Shown: positions 44,378 through 53,031, numbered from the stretch's first letter. The stretch is DNA of 64,000 bases from Actinoplanes sp. KI2 (GCF_025630775.1 NZ_JAOSZE010000001.1:186001-250000); one strand, 5' to 3'. Notes: generated from the sequence alone by a model not told the origin. Made by a program: numbers and translations.

Positions 44378-46606
44378 GTGGACTACGGCCATCCGCTTCA
44401 GTTCGGGACCTTCATCACGCCCGCCGCCGACCCGCCGCAGGCCGCGGTGGCCCGGGCGCAGCTCAGCGAGCAACTCGGCTTCGACCTGGTCACCTTCCAG
44501 GACCACCCCTATCAGCCGGCCTTCCTGGACACCTGGACCCTGCTGAGTTGGGTGGCCGCCCAGACCAGCAGCATCCACCTCGCCGGAAACGTACTCAATG
44601 TGCCGCTCCGGCCCGCGCCCGTCCTCGCCCGCGCCGCCGCCAGCCTCGACCTGCTCGCCGAGGGGCGGCTGGCGCTCGGGCTCGGCGCCGGCGCCTTCTG
44701 GGACGCGATGGTCGCGATGGGCTTCCCGCGCCGTACCCCGGCCGAGTCCGTCGACCAGCTGAGCGAGGCGATCGACGTGATCCGGGAGATCTGGCGGGCC
44801 GACGACCGCGCCCAGCTGCGCTACTCCGGCGACTACTACCGGCTCAGGGGCGCCAAGCGAGGGCCGGCCCCGGCCCACGAGGTGCCGATCTGGCTGGGCG
44901 CCTACAAGCCCCGCATGCTGCGCCTGGTCGGCGCCAAGGCGGACGGCTGGCTGCCCTCGCTGAGCTATCTCAAGCCCGGTGACCTGCGTACGGGTAACGC
45001 GATCATCGACGAGGCGGCCACCGCGGCGGGCCGCGATCCGCGGGAGATCCGCCGACTGCTCAACGTCTCCGGCGACCCGTCGAAACCGGTGGGGCGCTGG
45101 GTCGACGAGATCGTCCCGCTGGTGGTCGAGGACGGGGTGGGCACCGTGATCCTCGGCAGCGACGACCCGCTCGAGCTGCAGCGCTTCGCCGAGGAGGTCA
45201 TCCCGGCGGTCCGCGAGCAGGTTGCGGCGGCGCGCTCGGCCGCCGGCACCGCCACCGGGCCGATGCGCAGCGCCGCCAAGCTGGCCAAAAGACGGGAGGG
45301 CATCGACTACGACGCGCTTCCGGCGTCGCTCGAGGCCATCGAGCCCGGCGATTTCGCGTACGCGAAGGTCCGGTCCACCTACATGCGGGGCGGCGCACCC
45401 GGCCTGGTGATCCAGCCGCGCGACGCCGACGAGGTGGCGACGGCGCTGGCCTTCGCCCGGGACCAGAAGGTGCCACTCGCCGTGCGCAGCGGCGGCCACG
45501 GCATCAGCGGGCGGTCCACGAACGACGGCGGGCTGGTGATCGACCTGTCCCGGATGCGGAAGATCACCGTGCTCTCCGAGGCCGACCGCCTGGTCCGGAT
45601 CGAGGCCGGCGCCCGCTGGAAGGAGGTCGCCGCCGCGCTTGCACCGCACGGCTGGGCGCTGTCGAGCGGCGACTACGGCGGTGTCGGGGTCGGCGGCCTG
45701 GCCACGGCCGGCGGCATCGGCTGGCTGGCCCGCGAGCACGGCCTCACCATCGACCGTCTTCGCGCCGCCGATCTGGTGCTGGCCGACGGCTCTAAGGTGC
45801 ACGTCAGCGCGGCCGAACATCGCGACCTGTTCTGGGCGGTGCGTGGCGCCGGCGCGAACTTCGGGATCGTCACCGCCTTCGAGTTCCAGGTCGACGAGGT
45901 CGGCGAGGTGGGCTTCGGCCAGTTCGTCTACGACGCGTCGGATGCGGCCGGCCTGCTGGAGCGGTGGGGCGCGGCGATGGAGGCGGCCCCGCGCGACCTG
46001 ACCACCAATCTGATCATGGGGCCGCCGCGCCGCGGGCAGGCGCTCGCACAGGTCTACGGGGTGGTCGACTCGTCCACGCCGGACACGATCATCGACCGGC
46101 TGACCCCGATCGCCCGGATCGCGCCGCTGCTCGACCAGCAGGTCCAGGTCGTCCCGTACGCCGGCGTGATGAACGTGCCGGACGCCCCGCACGACGGGCA
46201 GGGCGATCCGGTCGCCCGCTCCGGCCTGATCGACCATCTGACCCCGGAGTTCGCCGCGGCGGCCGCCCACCTGATCGCCTCCGGCACCGTCTACTTCTTC
46301 CAGGTGCGTTCGGTCGGGGGAGCGGTGGCCGAGGTGGCCGAGGATGCCACGGCGTATTCGCACCGCTCGGCAAACTTCTCGGTGGTGGCATTCGGCGCAT
46401 CGCGGTCGAGATTGGACGCTGCGTGGGGGGTGTTAGCCACCCATTTCCGGGGTTTGTACCTCTCGTTCGAAACGGACCAGCACCCGAAGCGACTCGAAGA
46501 GGCCTGGCCACCTGCCACTTTGGCTCGGCTGCGGGCCCTGAAGGAGCGGTACGACCCCGCCAACGTCTTCCGTGACAACTTCAATATCGACCCAATGGGC
46601 GATTAG
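44378..46606 (+). CDS. Fusion of an LLM-class oxidoreductase and a BBE-type FAD oxidase
   Basis: 742 aa from GTG 44378. Residues about 1-290 are a luciferase-like monooxygenase (LQFGTFITP, LGFDLVTFQDHPYQP, LGLGAGAFWDAM, VPIWLGAYKPRMLRLVG) of the F420/FMN group. Residues about 320-742 are an FAD-linked oxidase: VIQPRDADEVATALAFA, VRSGGHGISGRS (FAD-linkage His), VGVGGLATAGGIGWLAREHG, and the BBE C-terminus YDPANVFRDNFNI. The short linker (about 290-320) lacks a stop or start. Such fusions are known in actinobacteria, but substrate and electron flow are not. It is followed by a strong hairpin terminator. Confidence 0.9.
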   Translation: MDYGHPLQFGTFITPAADPPQAAVARAQLSEQLGFDLVTFQDHPYQPAFLDTWTLLSWVAAQTSSIHLAGNVLNVPLRPAPVLARAAASLDLLAEGRLALGLGAGAFWDAMVAMGFPRRTPAESVDQLSEAIDVIREIWRADDRAQLRYSGDYYRLRGAKRGPAPAHEVPIWLGAYKPRMLRLVGAKADGWLPSLSYLKPGDLRTGNAIIDEAATAAGRDPREIRRLLNVSGDPSKPVGRWVDEIVPLVVEDGVGTVILGSDDPLELQRFAEEVIPAVREQVAAARSAAGTATGPMRSAAKLAKRREGIDYDALPASLEAIEPGDFAYAKVRSTYMRGGAPGLVIQPRDADEVATALAFARDQKVPLAVRSGGHGISGRSTNDGGLVIDLSRMRKITVLSEADRLVRIEAGARWKEVAAALAPHGWALSSGDYGGVGVGGLATAGGIGWLAREHGLTIDRLRAADLVLADGSKVHVSAAEHRDLFWAVRGAGANFGIVTAFEFQVDEVGEVGFGQFVYDASDAAGLLERWGAAMEAAPRDLTTNLIMGPPRRGQALAQVYGVVDSSTPDTIIDRLTPIARIAPLLDQQVQVVPYAGVMNVPDAPHDGQGDPVARSGLIDHLTPEFAAAAAHLIASGTVYFFQVRSVGGAVAEVAEDATAYSHRSANFSVVAFGASRSRLDAAWGVLATHFRGLYLSFETDQHPKRLEEAWPPATLARLRALKERYDPANVFRDNFNIDPMGD

Positions 46607-46684
46607 CGCCCTTCGTGCATCGACCACTTGCTCACCCACGGTAGTTGCTGGGTGGCCGCAATTCACCCGTTCGGGACCACGCAA

Positions 46685-46710
46685 AGAGCCGGCGCACCCG
46701 CGCCGGCTCT
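46685..46710. terminator. Hairpin terminator after the LLM-BBE gene
   Basis: Perfect 11-bp stem (AGAGCCGGCGC / GCGCCGGCTCT) with loop ACCC, 79 bp after the flavoenzyme stop and 30 bp before the convergent small gene. Symmetric, so it can serve both strands. Confidence 0.82.
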
Positions 46711-46739
46711 ACCTTCTCTGATCCTCTATCGGTGCCTGG

Positions 46740-46928
46740 TCATTGTTGCTGGGTCGATGCGAGCGGACGTTTGGGCCACGCCGCCCCCGTTCCGCAACCT
46801 TCACAGGCCAGCTGGTCGCCGCAGGCCGGGCACCAGTCGTTGGACCGTCGCAAATACCACCCCAACGCCACGCCGCCCAGGAGGCAGAGCAGACCGACGA
46901 GGGCCGCGACCGCCACCGCTCCGGTCAT
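46740..46928 (-). CDS. Small membrane protein with CPxC...CxxC zinc-ribbon-like tail
   Basis: 62 aa from ATG 46928, which overlaps the stop of the upstream gene. Seen: one N-terminal TM (AVAVAALVGLLCLLGGVALGWYL) and a cytoplasmic CPACGDQLACEGCG that could bind zinc. The pairing with 46925-47275 suggests cotranscription. Function unknown. Confidence 0.65.
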   Translation of the reverse strand: MTGAVAVAALVGLLCLLGGVALGWYLRRSNDWCPACGDQLACEGCGTGAAWPKRPLASTQQQ

Positions 46929-47275
46929 GCCGCCGAGCCTCGCAGCGGGAGGCCGGCCGGGGTGATCCGGCGGCCACGATCGCGCCGGTCGAGTGCGGGG
47001 TCCTCGGAGGAGCGTGCCGTCACGTAGGGGGCGGTGAAGGTGTCGACGCCGGTGCCGCAGTGGGCGCCGGGGCGATATGTCACGGTCACGGCGCGGGGGG
47101 AAGCCGCCTCGATCACCCCGGCGCGCCAGCCGTCGCGATAGACCCAGACAGGATCGGCGGGGTGGTAGCTGTCGGCCGGCGCTACGTCGGCCGGGTCGCG
47201 CTGAGGCGGGGTGATTGTCGGCGTGGCTGGGGAAGTCGGCAGGCCAGGCGGAGGCAGGGACGGTGCCGTGGACAT
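46925..47275 (-). CDS. Hypothetical protein with SH3-like strand pattern
   Basis: 116 aa from ATG 47275, preceded by TGGAGGG. After a Pro-rich N-terminus it has DPVWVYRDGWRAGVIEAASPRAVTVTYRPG, a pattern of short beta-strands as in small barrel (SH3/KOW-like) domains, then an Arg-rich C-terminus. Transcription probably starts from the promoter at 47424-47452, leaving a leader of about 150 nt. Family unknown. Confidence 0.65.
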   Translation of the reverse strand: MSTAPSLPPPGLPTSPATPTITPPQRDPADVAPADSYHPADPVWVYRDGWRAGVIEAASPRAVTVTYRPGAHCGTGVDTFTAPYVTARSSEDPALDRRDRGRRITPAGLPLRGSAA

Positions 47276-47423
47276 CGAGATGACCCTCCAAATCTCGGGG
47301 ACTCGGTCGTCAGGGCGGCGTTGGCGGCCATCCATCCGGTACGCGTCGGCCGAGAAGCCGAACTCTGTGGCACGCCCCGCTAACCGGCACGGTGTGTCAG
47401 CGTGCGGAGCGTTTCTGTCAGCT

Positions 47424-47469
47424 ATCATCCTCGCCATCTGGTGCGTTCGCAAGGCCGTCTGCACGTGCA
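47424..47469 (-). promoter_or_regulatory. Promoter with upstream TGCACGTGCA palindrome
   Basis: Read on the minus strand: palindrome TGCACGTGCA (47460-47469), then -35 TTGCGA (47447-47452), a 17-bp spacer and -10 GATGAT (47424-47429). The palindrome, the -35 spacing and much of the intervening sequence recur at 49051-49099, so both probably answer to one regulator. The 47276-47598 gap holds this element and otherwise no gene that I can support. Confidence 0.65.
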
Positions 47470-47598
47470 TCCGCACCGGCCGACGCCCGAGCGTCACGCT
47501 CCGGAGATAAGCTGGTGCTGTTTCGTTGTGGACGATCTCCCCTTTAGGATGCGTAGGGACTGCGGCCTGCAGCCCAAACAGCGATGACGAGGAGTCAG

Positions 47599-48489
47599 GT
47601 GAGCGCGGGTACGCAGGAGGAGGCACCGGGCAGCGGCCCAACAGTGCTGCGCATCCTGCTTGGCGCCCAGCTCCGTCGTCTGCGCGAAACCAAGGCGATC
47701 ACCCGTGAGGATGCCGGGTGGGAGATCCGCGCCTCGGGCTCGAAGATCAGCCGGATGGAACTCGGCCGGGTCAGCTTCAAGGAGCGCGACGTCGCCGACC
47801 TGCTGACGCTCTACGGCGTGATCGACCCGGACGAGCGCGAGGCGCTCCTGGCCCTCGCCCGCCAGGCGAACAACCCCGGGTGGTGGCAGCAGTACAGCGA
47901 CATCATGCCCGGCTGGTTCCAGTCCTATCTGGGCCTCGAGGCGGCCGCGACGCTGATCCGCACCTATGAGATCCAGTTCGTCCCCGGTCTGCTGCAGATT
48001 CCGGAATACTCGCGGGCCGTCATCATGCTCGGCCACGCCGGCGTGACTCCGGACGAGATGGATCGCCGCGTCGAGCTGCGCCGCCAGCGCCAGCAGGTGC
48101 TGGACCGGCCGGACGCGCCGCAGCTGTGGGCGGTCATCGACGAGGCCGTGCTGCGCCGCCCGATCGGCGGCGTCGAGGTCATGCGGGCGCAGATCGAGGC
48201 GTTGATCGAGGCGGCCAAGAAGCCGAACGTACGGCTGCAGATCATTCCGTTCAACGCGGGCGGCCATGCCGCCGCGGGCGGGCCGTTCGCGATCCTGCGC
48301 TTCCCCGAGCCGGAGCTTCCCGACGTGGTCTACGTCGAGCAGCTGACCAGCGCGATCTATTTGGACAAGCGCGAGGACGTCGACCAGTACGCGATGGCGA
48401 TGGAGCGGGTCTGCATCGACGCCGAGCCGCCGAACCACACGCCCGAGATCCTCGGCAAGCTGCTGCACGAGGTCGGCCGCCCGGCGTAA
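47599..48489 (+). CDS. XRE regulator with DUF5753 (Scr1-type) domain
   Basis: 296 aa from GTG 47599, which has GAGGAG five bases upstream; ATG 47584 is an alternative. Residues about 15-75 form an HTH (LGAQLRRLRETKAITREDAGWEIRASGSKISRMELGR). The rest is DUF5753 (NNPGWWQQYSDIMPGWFQSYLGLEAAAT, IQFVPGLLQIPEYSRAV, RRQRQQVLDRPD, LWAVIDEAVLRR, QIIPFNAGGHAAAGGPF, VVYVEQLTSAIYLDK). Such regulators normally precede a DUF397 gene in development or antibiotic regulation (WhiJ/BldB-type systems). Here the DUF397 gene is downstream but inverted. Possible autoregulation through TGCACGTGCA sites is inference. Confidence 0.92.
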   Translation: MSAGTQEEAPGSGPTVLRILLGAQLRRLRETKAITREDAGWEIRASGSKISRMELGRVSFKERDVADLLTLYGVIDPDEREALLALARQANNPGWWQQYSDIMPGWFQSYLGLEAAATLIRTYEIQFVPGLLQIPEYSRAVIMLGHAGVTPDEMDRRVELRRQRQQVLDRPDAPQLWAVIDEAVLRRPIGGVEVMRAQIEALIEAAKKPNVRLQIIPFNAGGHAAAGGPFAILRFPEPELPDVVYVEQLTSAIYLDKREDVDQYAMAMERVCIDAEPPNHTPEILGKLLHEVGRPA

Positions 48490-48567
48490 CGAAGCCCGGA
48501 ATTGCCGCCCGGCGCGGGCGTGACCGCGTGCGGAAAAAGCGGAAGAAAACCAGCAAGACGCCAAAAG

Positions 48568-48600
48568 AGGGCCGCGGTCGTCATGGGGTGACGCGGCCCT
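48568..48600. terminator. Hairpin between convergent XRE and DUF397 genes
   Basis: Stem AGGGCCGCG / CGCGGCCCT (9 bp, perfect) with a 15-nt loop, 79 bp after the XRE stop. An A-run just before it (AAAA on the plus strand) would give a U-run for minus-strand transcription, so it may terminate both. Nothing else is seen in 48490-48736. Confidence 0.65.
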
Positions 48601-48736
48601 CCGCCGTCCGCGCGGGCCAGGCTGTGCAGGGGGCCTTGGACGCGCAGGTGATGTGTTGTCTGATCAGGCGCGGGCGTGACGCGGACATGGGCACGTCACG
48701 CCCGGCGTCCTTCGGTCAGCTGCTCACCGGGCTGGA

Positions 48737-48970
48737 TCAGAGCAGGTTGTCGAAGTCGCCGTCACGAACGCCCAGGATGAAGGCCTCGATCTCGGCCGGC
48801 GTGTAGATCAGGGCCGGCCCCTCGGGGTCCCGAGAGTTGCGCACGGCGACCTCGCCGGTGGGCAGCAGGGCGCACTCGACGCAGTTGCCGCTCGGGTTGC
48901 TGCGCCGGCTCTTCTGCCAGGTGACACCGTCCAACTGGGCGGCGGAGATGCCGTTAACCGCGTGCGTCAT
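48737..48970 (-). CDS. DUF397 family protein
   Basis: 77-aa acidic protein. Seen: VTWQKSRRSNPSGNCVECAL, VAVRNSRDPEGPALIYTPAEIEAFI and a C-terminal VRDGDFD, the full DUF397 pattern. DUF397 proteins pair with XRE/DUF5753 regulators and are thought to modulate them, in a manner compared to antitoxin or anti-repressor systems. The adjacent XRE gene is its presumed partner, but the two genes are convergent rather than in one operon. Confidence 0.94.
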   Translation of the reverse strand: MTHAVNGISAAQLDGVTWQKSRRSNPSGNCVECALLPTGEVAVRNSRDPEGPALIYTPAEIEAFILGVRDGDFDNLL

Positions 48971-49050
48971 TCGAAGCTCCCTAGGTCTGCTCCGGGCGGG
49001 GATCGTCCGGAGGTGGTCTCTCGTGGCAACCGGCGGGTTACACGTGGTGC

Positions 49051-49099
49051 AAATGCACGTGCATTTGGCCTTGCGTACTCACGGGATTGTGAGCATGAT
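49051..49099 (+). promoter_or_regulatory. Promoter with 16-bp palindrome AAATGCACGTGCATTT
   Basis: Perfect 16-bp palindrome (49051-49066), then -35 TTGCGT (49071-49076), 17-bp spacer and -10 CATGAT (49094-49099). It reads toward the small genes at 49230 and 49462, and also lies 80 bp upstream of the divergent DUF397 start. It matches the arrangement at 47424-47469. Confidence 0.72.
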
Positions 49100-49229
49100 A
49101 ACGCACGTACGCAGCTCTAGGGGTGTCACTAAGGGTGACATCTTTAAGTGACGACTCGGTCGCGGAAACGGCGTCTGCGGCCTCGGCGATGGGCTCCCTG
49201 GCGGGGGCGTCCGAGCGAGAGGTGACGAG

Positions 49230-49484
49230 ATGTCCATACCCAACATCGGTCCCGAGCATGTGGACTCGGGCGACCCCGGCGGGCTGGCAACACCCCGTCG
49301 GGGAAACCCGCCGCTCGTCTACCGTGACGAGCCACCGACCGACGACGTGGTCGCCGCGACGGCTCGAGCCAGCGTGGTGACCCACCGATTCGGCGGCATC
49401 AGGTACGCCCTGAGCCGCCCCAATGCTCCGATGGCCGGGTGCCGGCCGCCGGCCGAGGAGGGTGATTCCGACGCGCGCGAGTGA
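49230..49484 (+). CDS. Small hypothetical protein downstream of the palindromic promoter
   Basis: 84 aa from ATG 49230, preceded by AGAGGTGACGAG. The sequence is low in hydrophobic residues (SIPNIGPEHVDSGDPGGL, VYRDEPPTDDVVAATARASVV, HRFGGIRYALSRP). No recognised domain. It is placed about 130 bp after the promoter at 49051 and overlaps the next frame by 23 bp, so the two may form a small regulon member with the XRE/DUF397 genes. Confidence 0.55.
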   Translation: MSIPNIGPEHVDSGDPGGLATPRRGNPPLVYRDEPPTDDVVAATARASVVTHRFGGIRYALSRPNAPMAGCRPPAEEGDSDARE

Positions 49485-49833
49485 CCTGCTCCGCTGCGCG
49501 CGGGGCCGACATGCCGGGCAGCTTCCCGGCCCTCCGGTGCCCGTCCCGACGGCGCTCATCTTCCGCGGCGGCCGCCTCGCGCCGAGCGTGCCGCGCTGGC
49601 CCGCGCACGAGTTTGCGGAGTCCGACTACCGTCATGGCAGCGGAACGCTCCGGTTACGCATCGTGCACATCGCCTGGGAGCGCACGGTCATTCGCGACGG
49701 CGCCACCTGGCTCCACGCGGAGGCCGTCGAATTCGACGCGGCCGGTCTGTGGGCCGGTCGCCGCAAAATCTTGATCCGAGCGGAGTGCCTTCCGGCTCCG
49801 CTGGCGCGGAAGAGGCCGCGGTTGCGGGTGTAA
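49462..49833 (+). CDS. Small hypothetical basic protein
   Basis: 123 aa if GTG 49462 is used; GTG 49537 gives a 98-aa product. The convincing part is the C-terminal half, with GTLRLRIVHIAWERTVIRDGATWLHAEAVEFDAAG and WAGRRKILIRAECLP, a beta-rich pattern with coding-type codon use. No family recognised. It is followed at +42 by a strong hairpin. Confidence 0.55.
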   Translation: MIPTRASDLLRCARGRHAGQLPGPPVPVPTALIFRGGRLAPSVPRWPAHEFAESDYRHGSGTLRLRIVHIAWERTVIRDGATWLHAEAVEFDAAGLWAGRRKILIRAECLPAPLARKRPRLRV

Positions 49834-49874
49834 CGCCGTAACCCCCGCAGACGCCCTTCTGGGCGCGCCCGACG

Positions 49875-49918
49875 CCGGTCGGGCGGTCTGGTTCCCCCGT
49901 GCCTGGCCGCCCGACCGG
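49875..49918. terminator. Hairpin terminator after the small-gene pair
   Basis: 12-bp perfect stem (CCGGTCGGGCGG / CCGCCCGACCGG) with a 20-nt loop, 42 bp after the stop at 49833. The rest of 49834-50397 contains no gene I can support; it holds this hairpin and the 34-bp tandem array. Confidence 0.7.
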
Positions 49919-50170
49919 TCCACCCGGCTACCGAGCATTTCACGCCTGCTCGGTGGACAGGGGGTACTGGCCGGGGACCGCTACCCAAGGGCGGTTCCCG
50001 GTCTCCCCTGGCGGCCCGGTGGGCCAGGGCGCGCGTGCGGGCTCGCAATCCGAGAGCGTCCGCGCATCAGGACTGCGGGGGCGACTGCGGCCTCAAGCGT
50101 CGGGCGCTGACGTACTGGGTGAGGTTGGGGTCGGCGGCGAGCTCGGATAGCACCGACCCGGCAAGCATCA

Positions 50171-50306
50171 CGGCGCTCGGGACGACCGCGACCCCCAAGC
50201 CTCGCGGCGCTCGGGACGACCGCGGCCCCCAAGCCTCGCGGCGCTCGGGACGACCGCGGCCCCCAAGCCTCGCGGCGCTCGGGACGACCGCGGCCCCCAA
50301 GCCTCG
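50171..50306. repeat. Four 34-bp tandem repeats
   Basis: Units start at 50171, 50205, 50239 and 50273 and begin CGGCGCTCGGGACGACCGCG, continuing with CCCCCAAGCCTCG. Copies 2-4 are identical and copy 1 has one difference, then the array decays at 50307. There are no spacers and the unit is not a multiple of three. It lies 91 bp beyond the stop of the DUF574 methyltransferase gene. Confidence 0.93.
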
Positions 50307-50397
50307 CGGCGTGCCGGTGGCGACCGCCCGCCCACGCATCGGGCGTGCGGGGCGACCGCCGCCGAGGGACGGTCGGGTGACCCCGGCTCGTAAAGAG

Positions 50398-51204
50398 TCA
50401 GGGCTTGCGGGCGACCCCGGCCCAGTAATAGGCAGCCTCGGGCTTCTCGACCGGCCCCGCCGGCCGCCACGTCGACACCGGCACGAGGCCGGGCTCGAGC
50501 ATCTGCCAATCGCCGAAGAAGCGCTGCACCGCCGCGCGATCCCGGGCCACCAGCGTCATGCTGGCGTCGGTGGCCGCCGAGACGGCCTGGTCGACCTCGT
50601 CGGGCGCGAAATCGGCGGTCGGGTGGGTGATCGCCAGGTAACTGCCGGACGGCATCGCGTCGCGCAACTCGGCGACCCGCGCCCACGGGTCGTCCGCGTC
50701 GGCGAGCAGCATCAGAATCGCGATCAGCGTCAGGCCGATCGGCTCGTCGAAGTCGAACGTGTCGCGCAGGTCCTTGTCGTCCAGGATGGATTCGGTGTCG
50801 CGGAGGTCGGCCGAGATGTACTCGCTGCGGCCCTGCTCGCTGCTGATCATCAGGGCGCGGGCGTGCACCAGCACGATCGGGTCGTTGTCGACGTACACCA
50901 CTCGGCTCTCGGGGGCGAGCCGTTGGGCGACCTCGTGCAGGTTAGGCGAGGTGGGGATGCCGGTGCCGACGTCGAGGAACTGCCGGATGCCCAGCCCGAC
51001 CAGGTCACGGGCCACCCGGTGGACGAACTTGCGGTTCTCGCCGGCCATGTACCGCATGCCGGGGATCGCCTGGATCATCGCCTCGCCGACCGCCCGGTCG
51101 ACCGCGAAGTTGTCCTTGCCGCCCAGCCAGTAGTCGTAGATGCGGGCCGAGTGGGGCACGTTTATGTTGACGCCCGGGGGTGCCGCCTCGTTGCCTCGCC
51201 CCAC
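50398..51204 (-). CDS. SAM-dependent methyltransferase, DUF574 family
   Basis: 268 aa from GTG 51204, preceded by GAGGAGG. Seen: NVPHSARIYDYWLGGKDNF at the N-terminus, the SAM-binding FLDVGTGIPTSPNLHE and VVYVDNDPIVLVHARAL, and LADADDPWARVAELRDAMPSGSYLAITH. This is the DUF574 (S-adenosyl methyltransferase) family, abundant in actinomycetes and often near XRE/DUF397 genes. Substrate unknown. Its 3' flank carries the 34-bp array. Confidence 0.93.
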   Translation of the reverse strand: MGRGNEAAPPGVNINVPHSARIYDYWLGGKDNFAVDRAVGEAMIQAIPGMRYMAGENRKFVHRVARDLVGLGIRQFLDVGTGIPTSPNLHEVAQRLAPESRVVYVDNDPIVLVHARALMISSEQGRSEYISADLRDTESILDDKDLRDTFDFDEPIGLTLIAILMLLADADDPWARVAELRDAMPSGSYLAITHPTADFAPDEVDQAVSAATDASMTLVARDRAAVQRFFGDWQMLEPGLVPVSTWRPAGPVEKPEAAYYWAGVARKP

Positions 51205-51316
51205 GACCCGACCTCCTCGCCCCGACCGCGACGGGTCGATGTTCGTCAGTGGAGCAAGAGTAGCGGGCGGGGACGTCGACGTTCCTTTCCGTGCCCGCCC
51301 GGCTGACTACGGACCG

Positions 51317-52885
51317 TCACGCCGCGGAGGCCCGGTCCCGCCGAGCGCCGGACCACACCACGCGGTCACGTCCGCCGTGTTTGGCGGCGTACAGATGCTG
51401 GTCGGCAATCGACAAAAGCGCAGGTTGCGTGGGTTTTGCGGCGTCCGGGAGGCCGGCCACGCCGATGCTCACCGTGACCGAGACGCCCGCGGTGAGCGTT
51501 TCCCAGGCGAAACCCCGGACGGTACGCCGCATGCCGTCCAGCTGATCGACCGCCCGGGCGACCGGCGTGCCGGGCAGCACCAGCACGAACTCCTCCCCGC
51601 CCAGGCGCACCACGAACCCGTCCGGCGCGACCGCGGCCAGCTCGGTCTCGAGCAGCTTCGCCGTCTGCACCAGCACCTGATCGCCGACGTCGTGGGAGAG
51701 CTCGTCGTTGATCCGCTTGAAGTGATCAATGTCGACGATCGCCACGCTCAGGTCGGGGTCGGTCGCGATCAGGGCGGGCAACTGCTCGTTGAGGTAGCGC
51801 CGGTTGTGCAGGCCGGTCAGCGGATCACGGCGGGCCTGCTCGCGAAACCACTCGGCCTCCCGCCGGGCCTCGGCGGTCTCGAACATCGCCTGACGGGTAC
51901 GGGCCTGCGCCTCCCGCTGCAGGGAGTACTGCCGCTGGTGGGCCTCGAAGAAGAGCTTGTGCGTCGCGTACGCCTGAGCGAACTCGCCCCGGGCGGCGTG
52001 CAGCTCGGCCTGCTCCTGGTGCAGCCGGACCAGCACATGCCCGAGCTCCCGCTCCGCGCAGAGCCGGCGGGACGCGTCCAGGCTGTACTGGGCCCGCCCG
52101 TACGCGCCCAGGCCGCGCTGCGCCCGGGCCAGGGTCAGCAGGTATTCCGGCAGCGCGTCGGCATCGTCGTGGTTGCCGTCGTTGTACAGGTCGATGCACG
52201 CCAGCAGGGTCTGCTCGGCGTCGGCGTGCTGCCCGTTCTCGATCTGGATGGCGCCGATCGTGTCCAGCAGCGAGGCGTCCAGCTCGTAGCCGTAGCGCTC
52301 GGCGACCTCCGACAACCGGGCGGCGATCTCCTGGGCGGCCTCGTGCTGGCCGGCCGCGAACTCGGCGTACGCGTGGTTGTTGAGCGCGGCGAGCAGCAGC
52401 TCGGGCCGGCCGAGGCGGATCGCCAGGTCGGCCGCCTGCCGGTAGCGCAGCCGGGCGGCATCCATCGACCCACTGAGGCTGAGCGCGTCGCCGAGCTTGA
52501 CCCGATGCCAGATCCGCATGTGGTCGGTCGCGGTCTCGTCGAGCAGCTCGACGCTGAGCACCGAATGCTCGAGGCACTGCGCGGCGTCGCCCAGGTGGCG
52601 ATGGATGTTGGCCCAGACCAGGTGGGTACGCGCGGTCAGCCGGTGGGCGTCGTGCTCGACGGCCCACTGGTGCACCTTCCAGATGCGCTGCGCCGCCCCG
52701 CTCACGTCCCCGGCCCGCATGTGCAGGTTGGCCTGGGCGAGTCTGGCCCGCGCGACCAGCAGGTCATTGCCGAGCGCCCGCGCCTCCCGCTCGAGGCCGA
52801 CGGCCCGTTCGAGCATCGCGGCGGGGTCCCAGTTGATCTCATCCTCGAGCTCCAGGAGAGCAGCGGATAAACGCTCCTCGTCCAC
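51317..52885 (-). CDS. TPR-repeat diguanylate cyclase (GGDEF)
   Basis: 522 aa from GTG 52885. Residues about 1-330 are helical repeats resembling tetratricopeptide repeats (RARLAQANLHMRAGD, NNHAYAEFAAGQHEAA, RLHQEQAELHAARGEFAQAY). A coiled segment leads into a GGDEF domain (DPLTGLHNRRYLNEQLP, DIDHFKRINDELSHDVGD) with intact active motif GGEEF and a C-terminal ADQHLYAAKHGGRDRV. It should make cyclic di-GMP, with the TPR part as sensor or protein-interaction module. No TM segments, so cytosolic. No RxxD inhibitory site is apparent where expected. Confidence 0.93.
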   Translation of the reverse strand: MDEERLSAALLELEDEINWDPAAMLERAVGLEREARALGNDLLVARARLAQANLHMRAGDVSGAAQRIWKVHQWAVEHDAHRLTARTHLVWANIHRHLGDAAQCLEHSVLSVELLDETATDHMRIWHRVKLGDALSLSGSMDAARLRYRQAADLAIRLGRPELLLAALNNHAYAEFAAGQHEAAQEIAARLSEVAERYGYELDASLLDTIGAIQIENGQHADAEQTLLACIDLYNDGNHDDADALPEYLLTLARAQRGLGAYGRAQYSLDASRRLCAERELGHVLVRLHQEQAELHAARGEFAQAYATHKLFFEAHQRQYSLQREAQARTRQAMFETAEARREAEWFREQARRDPLTGLHNRRYLNEQLPALIATDPDLSVAIVDIDHFKRINDELSHDVGDQVLVQTAKLLETELAAVAPDGFVVRLGGEEFVLVLPGTPVARAVDQLDGMRRTVRGFAWETLTAGVSVTVSIGVAGLPDAAKPTQPALLSIADQHLYAAKHGGRDRVVWSGARRDRASAA

Positions 52886-53031
52886 CCGGTCTCCACTCCT
52901 CCCAACAGCGCTCCGCTTTCACAGGCTAGCTCTCGGTAAGCGCAAGATCCTCGGCGCGCCGACGTGATCCATCTCGCGCCACCCTGGGTGAACGAAAAGC
53001 TAGGTGTCCGAAAAGGCCGGGTGAACGAAAG

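Noticed and set aside
50171..50306. Possible CRISPR array
   Set aside because: The 34-bp units are directly adjacent with no spacers and no cas genes are nearby.
50067..50339. Minus-strand frame through the 34-bp array encoding repeated GRGRPERRE-type peptides
   Set aside because: The unit is not a multiple of three, codon pattern is not coding-like, and no ribosome-binding site is present.
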